Shown piece after piece: positions 29,264 through 37,880 of a DNA stretch of 64,000 nt (within the stretch, counting starts at the first letter, position 1; each line of letters begins with the position of its first letter). Source of the DNA: Glacieibacterium frigidum (GTDB lineage Bacteria; Pseudomonadota; Alphaproteobacteria; Sphingomonadales; Sphingomonadaceae). The notes below the pieces were generated by a model. It searched no databases. It was not told the origin of the DNA and was given only the letters and a program-made list of their open reading frames with translations. Position numbers and translations under genes: made by a program. The DNA lies in assembly GCF_007097155.1 (NCBI RefSeq), contig NZ_VJWA01000002.1, positions 248,001 to 312,000 on the forward strand, given 5' to 3'.

Positions 29264-30484
29264 TTGCGCATCATTCTATCGTGCATCCTGTTGGCGGCAC
29301 CGGCGTCCGCACGCACCATCACGATCGCCGCGGGCGATGCCGCGCAGGAGCGGCTGCAAGGTGCGCTGGTCGACGCCAAGCCGGGCGATATCGTTGCGCT
29401 CGGCGCGGGCCGCTTCGTGCTGACCGACGGCCTATCGCTCGACGTCGACGACGTCACGGTGCGCGGCGCCGGGGCCGACAAGACCGTGTTGTCGTTCGAC
29501 GGCCAGAAGGGCGAGGGCGAGGGGCTGCTGGTGACCAGCGACCGCGTCACGCTGAAGGACTTCGCGGTCGAGAATGCGCGCGGCAACGGCATCAAGTCGA
29601 AGGGGTCCGACGGCATCAGCTTCGTATCGCTGCGCGTCGAATGGACGGGCGGGCCGAAGGAGACCAACGGCGCCTACGGGGTCTATCCGGTATCGTCGTC
29701 CGACGTGCTGATCGACCGCGTGACCGTCCGCGGCGCGTCGGACGCGGGCATCTATGTCGGCCAGTCGAAGAACATCGTCGTCAAGAACAGCCGCGCCGAG
29801 TTCAACGTCGCCGGGATCGAGATCGAGAACAGCTACAACGCCGACGTGTTCGACAATGTCGCGACGCGCAACACCGGCGGCATCCTGGTCTTCGACCTGC
29901 CCGGCCTGCCGCAGATGGGCGGCCATTCGATCCGCGTGTTCAGGAACGAGGTCGTCACCAACGACACGCCGAACTTCGCCGCGAAGGGCAATATCGTCGC
30001 GCAGGTGCCGACTGGCACGGGCATCATGGTGATGGCCAACCGCAACGTCCACGTTTTTGACAACCGGCTCGACGGCAACGGCGGGACCGCGGTGATGCTC
30101 GTCGCCTATCGCGCGGCGTTCACCGACGCGACCTACAATCCGCTGCCGCGCGAGGTGGTGGTCCGCGACAACCGCTACGGCCGCAACGGCTTCGCCCCCG
30201 CGTTCGAGGGCGGCGCGCAACTTGCTGCAGCCGTCGGCGGCACTCTCCCCAACGCGATGTGGGACGGCGTGACGGGCTACACCGTCCCCGGCGGCGCGCC
30301 GGTCACGGGTGCCGCAGCACCGGTCGTTGCCGACACGCCGACACTGACGCTGGGCCTCCTCACGCAGGGCACGCCGGTCAGCGCCGCCAAGCCGGGCATC
30401 GCGCCGCCGTCTGCCAAGGGCGCGGTGAAGGAGCCCGCAGCGGTGGTCTTGCCGCCAGCGCAGTTCAAGCGCGCGGCTGGATGA
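29264..30484 (+). CDS. Exported parallel beta-helix repeat protein
   Basis: This 406-residue protein has a short signal peptide (MRIILSCILLAAPASA). Next comes a right-handed beta-helix built from repeating N-G/N-V turns: VTLKDFAVENARGNGIKSKG, VLIDRVTVRGASDAGIYVG and VVKNSRAEFNVAGIEIENS. The C-terminus is Ala/Pro-rich. The match is to the TIGR03805-type beta-helix family, often found next to SO2930/HNE_0200-type diheme cytochromes, exactly as here. The start is TTG at 29264, with GGGGAGG seven bases upstream and the signal peptide beginning there. Its stop overlaps the cytochrome start (ATGA). Carbohydrate binding or cleavage is possible, but no catalytic residues can be named. Confidence 0.85.
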   Translation: MRIILSCILLAAPASARTITIAAGDAAQERLQGALVDAKPGDIVALGAGRFVLTDGLSLDVDDVTVRGAGADKTVLSFDGQKGEGEGLLVTSDRVTLKDFAVENARGNGIKSKGSDGISFVSLRVEWTGGPKETNGAYGVYPVSSSDVLIDRVTVRGASDAGIYVGQSKNIVVKNSRAEFNVAGIEIENSYNADVFDNVATRNTGGILVFDLPGLPQMGGHSIRVFRNEVVTNDTPNFAAKGNIVAQVPTGTGIMVMANRNVHVFDNRLDGNGGTAVMLVAYRAAFTDATYNPLPREVVVRDNRYGRNGFAPAFEGGAQLAAAVGGTLPNAMWDGVTGYTVPGGAPVTGAAAPVVADTPTLTLGLLTQGTPVSAAKPGIAPPSAKGAVKEPAAVVLPPAQFKRAAG

Positions 30485-31506
30485 GCTTGCGGGCGCCGCG
30501 TGCTGCGCTCGCGGCGCTGCTCTTCGCCCTGACCGGCGTCGCCCCTGCCCCTGCCCCGGTCGATCTCGCGCGCGTCCTCGCCGCCGACCCGGCGCCCGCG
30601 CTCGCCGACTACCGCCTGTTCACCGATGCCGGCGCGCGTACCCCCAACACCGGCCTGACGCCGTATGCCCTCGCGACGCCGCTGTTCAGCGACTACGCCG
30701 ACAAGGCGCGGCTGGTGTTCGTGCCGCCGGGGACTGCGGCGACCTATACCGCGACCGGCGTGCTCGAATTTCCGGTCGGCACCGTGCTGGTCAAGACCTT
30801 CGCCTATGGCGCGCGCAAGCTCGAGACGCGGCTGCTGATCCGCAAGGCCGACGGCTGGGTGCCCAACACCTATGTCTGGAACGACGCGCAGGATGCGGCG
30901 ACGCTAAAGCGCACCGGCGCGCGGATCGCGGTCAGCTGGCAGGGCCGCACGATCGATTATGCGGTGCCGAACGCGAACCAGTGCAAGCAATGCCATCTGA
31001 GCGGCGACGCGGTGACCCCGATCGGGCCACGCGCGCGCAACCTGAACGTCGCCTTTGCCTACGCCGGCGGCCGCGAGAATCAGCTCGCGCACTGGACGCG
31101 CACCGGCGTGCTGCGCGGCAGCCCGGCCCCCGCACAAGTGACGCGCACGCCGGTGTGGGACGACGCGCGCGAGAGCCTCGATGGCCGCGCCCGCGCCTAT
31201 CTCGACGTCAATTGTGCCCACTGCCACTCGCGCAAGGGCTTCGCGTCGAACTCGGGGCTGTACCTCGACCTCGAGGAGACCGACCCCGCCGCGCTCGGCG
31301 TCGGCAAACGGCCCGTCGCGGCAGGGCGGGGGTCGGGCGGGCACCAGTTCGCGATAGCGCCCGGCGACGCGGCGGCGTCGATCCTAGTCCACCGCATGGC
31401 GTCGACCGAGCCCGGGGTGATGATGCCGCAGTTCGGGCGCACCGTCCCGCACGCCGAAGGCGTCGCGCTGATCCGCGACTGGATCGCGAAACTGCCGCCG
31501 GGCTAA
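30481..31506 (+). CDS. SO2930-family diheme c-type cytochrome
   Basis: This 341-residue protein has a signal peptide (PRAALAALLFALTGVAPAPA) and two c-type heme motifs: CKQCH at about residues 167-171 and CAHCH at about 245-249. The segments LTPYALATPLFSDYADKARLVFVPPGTAA and GWVPNTYVWNDAQ are characteristic of the SO_2930/HNE_0200 family. It is expected in the periplasm as an electron-transfer or redox partner of the beta-helix protein to which it is translationally coupled. Its stop overlaps the stop of the convergent DNA ligase gene. The physiological role of the pair is not known. Confidence 0.88.
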   Translation: MSLRAPRAALAALLFALTGVAPAPAPVDLARVLAADPAPALADYRLFTDAGARTPNTGLTPYALATPLFSDYADKARLVFVPPGTAATYTATGVLEFPVGTVLVKTFAYGARKLETRLLIRKADGWVPNTYVWNDAQDAATLKRTGARIAVSWQGRTIDYAVPNANQCKQCHLSGDAVTPIGPRARNLNVAFAYAGGRENQLAHWTRTGVLRGSPAPAQVTRTPVWDDARESLDGRARAYLDVNCAHCHSRKGFASNSGLYLDLEETDPAALGVGKRPVAAGRGSGGHQFAIAPGDAAASILVHRMASTEPGVMMPQFGRTVPHAEGVALIRDWIAKLPPG

Positions 31507-32522
31507 AGCTCGAGCTCGGCAGGCCGCAGCGCAAATCCGAGCTGCTCGCACCCGCACTGGCGCGGCGCCTTGTCGGGGCGCCAGCGGACGAAGCCGGTGC
31601 CGTGGCGGAAGCGTCCGGCGGTGACCTGGTCGAAGCGCACTTCGACGACCCGCTCGGGCCGCAGCGGAAACCACTCTGCCGAGCGGGCATTGGCCCAGCG
31701 GCTCGGCCCTCCCGGCGCGTCGCCGTCGAACCCCTCGCCCGCCAGCGCGTGGAGTTCGGCGGTCAGCGCGGCGCGGTCGACGCCGCCGAGCGCCGAGGTG
31801 TGCCCGACATGGTTGAGCCGCCCCTCTCCGTCGTACAGCCCGAGCAGCAGCGACGCGACGAGGTCGCCGCCGCTCTCCGCACGCCAGCCGCCGACCACGC
31901 AATCGGCGGTGCGGTGGACCTTGACCTTCAACATCGCGCGCTCGCCGCTGTGGTACGGGTCGTCGAGGCGCTTGGCGATCACCCCGTCGAGCGCCCCGCC
32001 GGTCGCCGCGAGCCACGCCAGCGCAGCATCGCGGTCGGTGGTAGCAGGCGACAGCAGCACGTCCGCGTCGCCGTGCCTCGCATGCCACGCCTCGAGCACG
32101 GCGCGCCGTTCGGCCAACGGCCGCGCGACGAGCGGCGTACCGTCATCGAGCAGGTCGAACGCCATGAAGCGCGCGGGTGTCGCTACCGACAGCTTGGTGA
32201 TGCGACTGGCCGCTGGGTGCAGTCGCGCCTGTAACGCGTCAAAGGCAAGCGCGCCGCCGGTTTCGATGATCAGCTCGCCGTCGAGCACGAAGCGCTTGGC
32301 CGCCAAGCGCGCGAACCGCGCCGCGACCTCGGGAAAGAAACGCTGCAGCGGCTTGCCCGACTTCGACATCAGCTGGACGTCGTCGCCGGCGCGAAACACC
32401 AGGCAGCGAAACCCGTCCCACTTCGGCTCGAACTGCCAGCCGTCGCTCTCGGGCAGCGCCTCGACCAGCTTTGCCTCGACCGGCGCAAGGTCGATCGCAA
32501 GCGATGTCGGTGGTGCGGCCAT
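31503..32522 (-). CDS. ATP-dependent DNA ligase (LigC/LigD-ligase type)
   Basis: This 339-residue protein has the adenylation motif EPKWDGFR with Lys34 as the AMP acceptor, the downstream motifs VLDGELII, MAFDLLDDG, DGVIAKRLDDPYHSGER and MLKVKVHRTADCVVGG, and a C-terminal OB-fold. It is the size of a free-standing ligase of the LigC or LigD-ligase-domain type, used in end joining or base excision repair. No Ku or polymerase domain gene is adjacent. It is not the longer ligase usually clustered with the exonuclease and helicase seen at 53590 and 59665. It is convergent with the cytochrome gene. Confidence 0.9.
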   Translation of the reverse strand: MAAPPTSLAIDLAPVEAKLVEALPESDGWQFEPKWDGFRCLVFRAGDDVQLMSKSGKPLQRFFPEVAARFARLAAKRFVLDGELIIETGGALAFDALQARLHPAASRITKLSVATPARFMAFDLLDDGTPLVARPLAERRAVLEAWHARHGDADVLLSPATTDRDAALAWLAATGGALDGVIAKRLDDPYHSGERAMLKVKVHRTADCVVGGWRAESGGDLVASLLLGLYDGEGRLNHVGHTSALGGVDRAALTAELHALAGEGFDGDAPGGPSRWANARSAEWFPLRPERVVEVRFDQVTAGRFRHGTGFVRWRPDKAPRQCGCEQLGFALRPAELEL

Positions 32523-32555
32523 GCGCTCACAACCGCTCGGGCGCGGCCCCCGTTC

Positions 32556-34058
32556 CTACATCGTCGCGCCGAGCCGCCACGGCTGGATCTCGTCGTCGCC
32601 GATGCCAAGTTCCTCGCTCTTCGTCAGGCGGCCCGACGCGGTGGCGACGAGCGCCTCGAAGATCTCCTCGCCCATAGCGTCGATCGACATGCCGCCCAGG
32701 ATACGCCCGCAGTCGATATCCATGTCGCCCGCCATGCGGCGGAACAGGTCCGAGTTGGTCGCGAGCTTCAGGCTCGGCGCGGGGCGGCAGCCGAAGACCG
32801 AGCCGCGGCCGGTGGTGAAGGCGATCAGGTTCGCCCCGCCCGCGACCTGCCCCGTCGCGGCGACGGGGTCGTAGCCCGGCGTGTCCATGAAGCTCAGGCC
32901 CCGCGCCGTCACGGGCTCGGCATAGCCGTACACGGCGTTCAGCGGCGTCGATCCCGCCTTGGCGACCGCGCCGAGCGACTTTTCCAGGATCGTCGTCAGC
33001 CCGCCCGCCTTGTTGCCGGCACTCGGGTTGTTGTCCATCGACCCGCCGGTGGCGGCGACATGCGCCTCCCACCACGCGATGCGCGCCATCAGGGCGTCGG
33101 CGACCACAGGCGTGGCGCGGCAGGTCAGCAGATGCTCGGCGCCGTAGATTTCGGGCGTCTCGCTGAGGATTGCCGCACCGCCGTGCGCGACCAGCCGGTC
33201 GACCGCCGCCCCCAGGGCGGGGTTGGCGGTGATCCCCGAATAGCCGTCGGAGCCCCCGCACTGCAGCCCCAGCGTCAGGTGCGACAGCGGCATCGGCACG
33301 CGCTTCACACCGGTAGCAGCGGCCGCCATCGCCAGGATCCGCTCAAGCCCGGCGGCGATCGTCGCGGCGGTGCCCCCCTCGCCCTGGATCGTCGTCGCGC
33401 CGAGCGTGTCGGACTCGCGAAGGCCCTCGGCGGCGAGCAGGTCGGGCAGCTGGTTGGTCTCGCACCCGAGGCCGAGCATCAGCACGCCCGCGAAATTGGC
33501 GTGGCGCGCATAGCCCGCGAGCGTCCGGCGCAGCACGTCGATCGCTGCCCCGCGTCCGTCCAGCGCACAGCCGCTGGCGTGGGTGATCGGCACGACGCCG
33601 TCGATGCCGGGAAATTCGTGCAGCCGGTCCTCGGCACGCCGCGCCACCGCCCGCGCGACATGCGCCGAGCAGTTCACCGAGGTCACGACCGCGAGATAGT
33701 TGCGCGTCGCACCGCGCCCGTCGGCACGCAGATAGCCCTCGAAGGTGCGCGGGGTCACCGGCACCGGCGCCGTCGCGGTGCCACCGCCGGGCAGACGCGG
33801 CGCCGCGTCGCCGAGGCCGAGGTTATGGACATGGACCCATGCCCCCGCGGCGACCGCCTGCGTCGTGGCACCGATCGCCTGGCCGTACTTGCGCACGACG
33901 CTGCCCGCCGCGAGCGGGTGAAGCGCGACCTTGTGCCCCGCCGGGATCGCCTCCGCCGCGTGGCCGCCACCCGGCAATGCCGCGCCGGGCGCGAGCGCGA
34001 CGACCGCGACCGCGACGTCATCGTGCGGGTGCAGGCGCAGGGCCGCGACGGCGCTCAT
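32556..34058 (-). CDS. Altronate/galactarate dehydratase-family protein (UxaA-type)
   Basis: This 500-residue protein combines an N-terminal SAF-like domain (RLHPHDDVAVAVVALAPGA, IPAGHKVALHPLAAG) with the large UxaA catalytic domain: RADGRGATRNYLAVVTSVNC, ITHASGCALDG, LGLGCETNQLPDL, GLQCGGSDGYSGITANPALG and GNKAGGLTTILEKSLG. The family removes water from sugar acids such as altronate or galactarate. The start overlaps the stop of the upstream alcohol dehydrogenase gene (ATGA), so a two-step pathway is likely, but the exact sugar acid cannot be fixed. Confidence 0.9.
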   Translation of the reverse strand: MSAVAALRLHPHDDVAVAVVALAPGAALPGGGHAAEAIPAGHKVALHPLAAGSVVRKYGQAIGATTQAVAAGAWVHVHNLGLGDAAPRLPGGGTATAPVPVTPRTFEGYLRADGRGATRNYLAVVTSVNCSAHVARAVARRAEDRLHEFPGIDGVVPITHASGCALDGRGAAIDVLRRTLAGYARHANFAGVLMLGLGCETNQLPDLLAAEGLRESDTLGATTIQGEGGTAATIAAGLERILAMAAAATGVKRVPMPLSHLTLGLQCGGSDGYSGITANPALGAAVDRLVAHGGAAILSETPEIYGAEHLLTCRATPVVADALMARIAWWEAHVAATGGSMDNNPSAGNKAGGLTTILEKSLGAVAKAGSTPLNAVYGYAEPVTARGLSFMDTPGYDPVAATGQVAGGANLIAFTTGRGSVFGCRPAPSLKLATNSDLFRRMAGDMDIDCGRILGGMSIDAMGEEIFEALVATASGRLTKSEELGIGDDEIQPWRLGATM

Positions 34059-35182
34059 GCGGCGCCGGGCAGCACGACCTGGCGGATGGCGTCGCCGCTC
34101 GCCAGCCGGTCGAACAAGGTGTTGATCTCGCTCATCGGGCCGACCGACGTCAGCAGCTTCTCGACGGGCAGCCGACCGGCGCGCCACAGGCCGAGATAGC
34201 GCGGAATATCGCGCGCCGGGATGGCCGAGCCGAGATACGACCCGATGATCGTCTTGGCATCGCCGACGAGGCCGACCGCGGGGATCGAGAAGCGCTCGCT
34301 GGGGTTTGGCAGGCCGACGGTCACGACGCGCCCGCCGCGCCGGGTCAGCGCATAGGCGGTTTCGAGGACACTCGCGCGGCCCACCGTCTCGACGACGACG
34401 TCGGGCTTGCCGCCGAGCAGTGCTTCGATCTGTGCTTCCTCGCCCGGCGCAAACGCCGCGGCTGCCCCCAGCTCGACCGCCAGCGCGCGCTTGGCCGGCA
34501 CGGGGTCGATCGCCACCACCGGCTGACCGCCGCCCGCCACCGCACCGAGCAGCGCCGCCAGCCCGACCCCGCCGAGCCCGTAGACCGCGACGCTCTCGCC
34601 GGCCTTGAGCGCCGCCGAGTTGAGCACTGCGCCGACGCCGGTCAGCACCGCGCAGCCGAACAGCGCGGCGATCTCGACGGGCACGTCGGCATCGATCTTC
34701 ACCGCGGCGCGCCGGTCGACGACGGCGTGCGTCGCGAACGCCGACAGGCCGAGGTGGTGGTGAACATCTGCGCCGCTGTCGTGCAGCCGCCGCCCGCCGC
34801 GCAGCATGGTGCCCGCGCCGTTCGCCGCCGCACCATTGGGGCACAGATAGGACTCGCCGCTGGCGCAGCGCACGCACTCGCCGCATGCCGGCATGAAGGA
34901 CAGGACGACGCGGTCGCCGGGCGCGAACAGCGTGTCCGCCGGATCGCCGGCCTCGATCACCGTCGCCACCGCCTCGTGCCCCAAAGCCATAGGCATGGGC
35001 CGCGGGCGGTCGCCGTTGATCACCGACAGGTCCGAATGACAGATGCCGGCCGCATCGATGCGAACGAGCAGCTCGCCGATCCGCGGCGGGTCGAGATCGA
35101 GGCTGCGCAGGCTCAGCGGCGCGGTGTCGGCGTAGGGGCCGGGCGTGCCGAGCGTATCGAGTACCGCCGCGACAATCTTCAT
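34055..35182 (-). CDS. Zinc-dependent alcohol dehydrogenase (MDR family)
   Basis: This 375-residue MDR enzyme has the catalytic zinc motif GICHSDLSV with GHE, the structural-zinc cysteine set CGECVRCASGESYLC, and the NAD-binding fold VAVYGLGGVGLAALLG. Start ATG at 35182 (MKIVAAVLDTLG) is the natural family start. It is translationally coupled to the altronate dehydratase-like gene, suggesting oxidation of a sugar or sugar acid upstream of the dehydration step (inference). Formaldehyde or aryl-alcohol activity cannot be excluded from sequence alone. Confidence 0.88.
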   Translation of the reverse strand: MKIVAAVLDTLGTPGPYADTAPLSLRSLDLDPPRIGELLVRIDAAGICHSDLSVINGDRPRPMPMALGHEAVATVIEAGDPADTLFAPGDRVVLSFMPACGECVRCASGESYLCPNGAAANGAGTMLRGGRRLHDSGADVHHHLGLSAFATHAVVDRRAAVKIDADVPVEIAALFGCAVLTGVGAVLNSAALKAGESVAVYGLGGVGLAALLGAVAGGGQPVVAIDPVPAKRALAVELGAAAAFAPGEEAQIEALLGGKPDVVVETVGRASVLETAYALTRRGGRVVTVGLPNPSERFSIPAVGLVGDAKTIIGSYLGSAIPARDIPRYLGLWRAGRLPVEKLLTSVGPMSEINTLFDRLASGDAIRQVVLPGAA

Positions 35183-35292
35183 GCCCGTCTCCCCCGCCAC
35201 GCGTCCGTCCAGCGAAAGACTCGGGTCGGGGCAGCGGATCGGCCATACGCCATGGCCGGGGCGATCAGCAATGTCGCGGCGGCTCGCGTTCG

Positions 35293-35940
35293 TCAGGCGG
35301 TTACGGCATGCTCCCGCTGGCGGCGGCGGCGGACCGCCGTACCGGCAAGGCCGAAGCCGACGATCATCATGCCCCACGTCGCGGGCTCGGGCACCGCAGC
35401 GTTGGCCAGCGTGAAGTCGAGCGACCAGCCCCCGGCGACCGTCCCGACGTCGGCGGCGAAGGTGTCCAGCACATAGAGACGCCACAGGCCATTGGCGCTG
35501 GTGCCGTTGAAGTCGGCGAACGCGGTGGCATTGTCGAAGGCGTTGAACGCGAAGCCATAGTAATTCGACGGCAGATAGGTGCCCGATGTCAGCGCCCCAT
35601 CGACGAACGACTCAGGCGCGAAATCGCCCGCGGCGTCGCTGAACGTCACGGTGACGTTGCTGACTCCGGTGCTGCCGCCGACGCCGCTCATGAACACAAA
35701 GCCCAGGTTCGTCGTCACGTTGAGCAGCCCGAAGACAAGGTCATCGGGAAAGGTGTGGCTGAGATTGTTGAGCGTCAGCGTCAGACCGGTGATCGTGCCG
35801 GTCGTGCCCGCGACGGTGAGGTCGCTGGTCGTTTCTGCGTCGTCAGGAATGACAATTGGTGCCGGGTTGGTGAATGTCACCGCGCCTGCGGGAACCGCGA
35901 GAAGGCTGAGAAGCCCAGCCGAAATTAAGCCTGTCTTCAT
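35293..35940 (-). CDS. Exported PEPxxWA-CTERM sorting-domain protein
   Basis: This 215-residue protein has an N-terminal signal peptide (MKTGLISAGLLSLLAVPAGA). The beta-rich body includes a proprotein-convertase P-domain-like stretch NGLWRLYVLDTFAADVGTV. The C-terminus is a sorting tail PEPATWGMMIVGFGLAG followed by AVRRRR, the PEPxxWA-CTERM type recognised by exosortase-like systems of sphingomonads. AAGGGG precedes the ATG at 35940. The protein is probably exported and processed at the cell surface. No exosortase gene is in the window. Confidence 0.88.
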   Translation of the reverse strand: MKTGLISAGLLSLLAVPAGAVTFTNPAPIVIPDDAETTSDLTVAGTTGTITGLTLTLNNLSHTFPDDLVFGLLNVTTNLGFVFMSGVGGSTGVSNVTVTFSDAAGDFAPESFVDGALTSGTYLPSNYYGFAFNAFDNATAFADFNGTSANGLWRLYVLDTFAADVGTVAGGWSLDFTLANAAVPEPATWGMMIVGFGLAGTAVRRRRQREHAVTA

Positions 35941-36053
35941 GTTTAACCCCTTGATTCTCCCCGCAGAAACAAGCTGGTGCGATTCGAGGACGGAGTCAAT
36001 CTTTTGGTATAGACTTATTTTGCGTGAATTCGTTTCTTGGGCGACGAGGCCGG

Positions 36054-36683
36054 CTAGCGCGGGGCGCGGTTCCGTCTCAGGACGAAAATGCCGTAGATAA
36101 TGGTCAGCGTCGTCGCGAAGGCGAACCACTGGAAGGCGTAGCTGAGATGACTGTCGGGCAGGTCGCCCGGCGTCGGCACGCGCGCCGGGGTCAGCGGCGC
36201 GACGGCGGTGCGCGGCATCAGCATGAACATCGGCCGGTCCTTGGCGTCGCCGTACGGCCGTTCGATCACCGTCCCCTCGAACTCCTCATCGATGGTCAGC
36301 GGGGCGACGTCGGGGCGCGGCGAGAAGCCGGCGACGACGACGATGTCGGGCGCGCGGCCGTTCTGCACCGCGGGCGTGCGGCAGGCGACGAGGACGAGGA
36401 AGCCCGATTGGCCGCCGGCACTGGCGCCGCCCTTCAGGTCGTAAGGCGCGACGCGACCCGGCCGGCAGGTGACGACCGCGCGGCGGTACTGGACGCTGCC
36501 CTCCCCGACCATCGCCTTGAAGAACTCGCGCGGGGTGACGGGCGGCAGGCGGGGCGCAAGCTCGAGCTTGGTGATCAGATCATGCTTCCACTCGCGGCGC
36601 TGGAGCTGCCAGAAACCCGCGCCGATCATGAAGGCGACCGCGACGAGGGTGAACAATGTCGGCCAGAGCGGCAGGCGCTTCAC
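36054..36683 (-). CDS. SURF1-family cytochrome oxidase assembly protein
   Basis: This 209-residue protein has an N-terminal transmembrane helix (LFTLVAVAFMIGAGFWQLQRR, with the SURF1-like WQLxRxxWK), a periplasmic domain including VQYRRAVVTCRPG, and a C-terminal helix (LSYAFQWFAFATTLTIIYGIFVLRR). SURF1 proteins aid insertion of heme a into subunit I of the aa3 oxidase. GTG at 36683 overlaps the stop of the DUF983 gene (GTGA). It is the last gene of the cox operon. Confidence 0.92.
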   Translation of the reverse strand: MKRLPLWPTLFTLVAVAFMIGAGFWQLQRREWKHDLITKLELAPRLPPVTPREFFKAMVGEGSVQYRRAVVTCRPGRVAPYDLKGGASAGGQSGFLVLVACRTPAVQNGRAPDIVVVAGFSPRPDVAPLTIDEEFEGTVIERPYGDAKDRPMFMLMPRTAVAPLTPARVPTPGDLPDSHLSYAFQWFAFATTLTIIYGIFVLRRNRAPR

Positions 36684-37045
36684 TCGTGGGTGCCCAGCCG
36701 CGCGTCGTTGCGGTACTCCTGCGCCGCCAGCACCGCCTTGGCGAACCGCAGCAGCGCGAGCGTGAGGATGACGGTCAGCGGCACCCAGATCAGGACGTGC
36801 ACCCACCACGCCGGCTCACGCGCCAGTTCGAGCCAGATCGCGCCGACGACGACGACAGTGCCGACCAGAAAGATCAGGAAGGGCGCGGCTGCGTCACCGA
36901 CATCGAATTCGGTGAAGTCGAGCGCGCAATTGGGGCAGGTCTTGCGGAACGTCGCGACGCGACGGAACAGCGTTCGCTCGCCGCACCGGGGACACAGGCC
37001 AAGCAGCCCGATCTTCGCCAGCGATGCGGCAAGCGAGCGCTTCAC
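36680..37045 (-). CDS. DUF983 family membrane protein
   Basis: This 121-residue protein has a rubredoxin-like zinc ribbon near the N-terminus (LCPRCGERTLF and KTCPNCALDF) followed by two transmembrane helices (APFLIFLVGTVVVVGAIWL and WVHVLIWVPLTVILTLALL). It matches DUF983, always found in alphaproteobacterial cox operons between coxC and surf1. GTG at 37045 overlaps the coxC stop. It is probably an oxidase assembly factor, though the family is uncharacterised. Confidence 0.9.
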   Translation of the reverse strand: MKRSLAASLAKIGLLGLCPRCGERTLFRRVATFRKTCPNCALDFTEFDVGDAAAPFLIFLVGTVVVVGAIWLELAREPAWWVHVLIWVPLTVILTLALLRFAKAVLAAQEYRNDARLGTHE

Positions 37046-37878
37046 CCGCTGTGCGCTGCTGCCGCCACCGCCGCGCCGAAGTTCGAACCCCAGACGTAGA
37101 TCGAGATGAACAGGAACAGCCACACGACGTCGACGAAATGCCAATACCAGGCAGCCGCCTCGAAGCCGAAATGCTGCCGGGGGGTGAAGTCGCCGCGATA
37201 GACGCGCGCCAGGCAGACCATCAGGAAGATCGTGCCGACGACGACGTGGAAGCCGTGGAAGCCCGTCGCCATGTAGAAGGTCGCGCCATAGATGCTGCCA
37301 GCGAAGCCGAACTCGGCGTGGCTGTATTCATAGGCCTGGACGGCGGAGAAGATCAGCCCGAGCGCGATCGTCAGCCACAGGCCCTGCTTCAGCCCCTTGC
37401 GGTCGCCGTGGATCAACGCGTGGTGCGCCCAGGTGACGGTGGTGCCCGACAGCAGCAGGATCAGCGTGTTGAGCAGCGGGTAGATGAACGGGTCGAGCAC
37501 CTCGACGCCCTTCGGCGGCCAGACGCCGCCGACGACCTCGCCCGCATCGGGGTACAGCGCGGCGGCGAAATACGCCCAGAACCACGCAACGAAGAACATC
37601 ACCTCGGACGCGATGAACAGGATCATGCCGTAGCGGTGGTGGAGCTGGACGACCGGCGTATGGTCGCCGGTGTTCGCCTCGTGCACGACGTCGGCCCACC
37701 AGATGTAGAAGGCGTAGAGGATCGCCGCGGTGCCGATGCCGAAGACCCACGGGCCCCACGCCATCTTGTGCATCCAGCCGATCGCACCGGCGGCCATCAC
37801 CAGCGACGCGAAGGCGGCGTAGATCGGCTTCCACGACGGGTTGAGGATATGGAATGCGTGCGTCTTGCCGGCAGCCAT
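37042..37878 (-). CDS. coxC: Cytochrome c oxidase subunit III
   Basis: This 278-residue membrane protein has seven hydrophobic segments and the family signature FIASEVMFFVAWFWAYF, ending with FHGFHVVVGTIFLMV and WYWHFVDVVWLFLFISIYVWG. It is the third core subunit of the aa3-type oxidase. The ATG at 37878 is 3 bases before the stop of ctaG (37881). It lies in the typical gene order. Confidence 0.96.
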   Translation of the reverse strand: MAAGKTHAFHILNPSWKPIYAAFASLVMAAGAIGWMHKMAWGPWVFGIGTAAILYAFYIWWADVVHEANTGDHTPVVQLHHRYGMILFIASEVMFFVAWFWAYFAAALYPDAGEVVGGVWPPKGVEVLDPFIYPLLNTLILLLSGTTVTWAHHALIHGDRKGLKQGLWLTIALGLIFSAVQAYEYSHAEFGFAGSIYGATFYMATGFHGFHVVVGTIFLMVCLARVYRGDFTPRQHFGFEAAAWYWHFVDVVWLFLFISIYVWGSNFGAAVAAAAHSG

Positions 37879-37880
37879 GA

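Noticed and set aside
31503..32522. The ligase of the exonuclease/helicase repair module
   Set aside because: It is of the shorter LigC/LigD-ligase type and lies more than 20 kb away.
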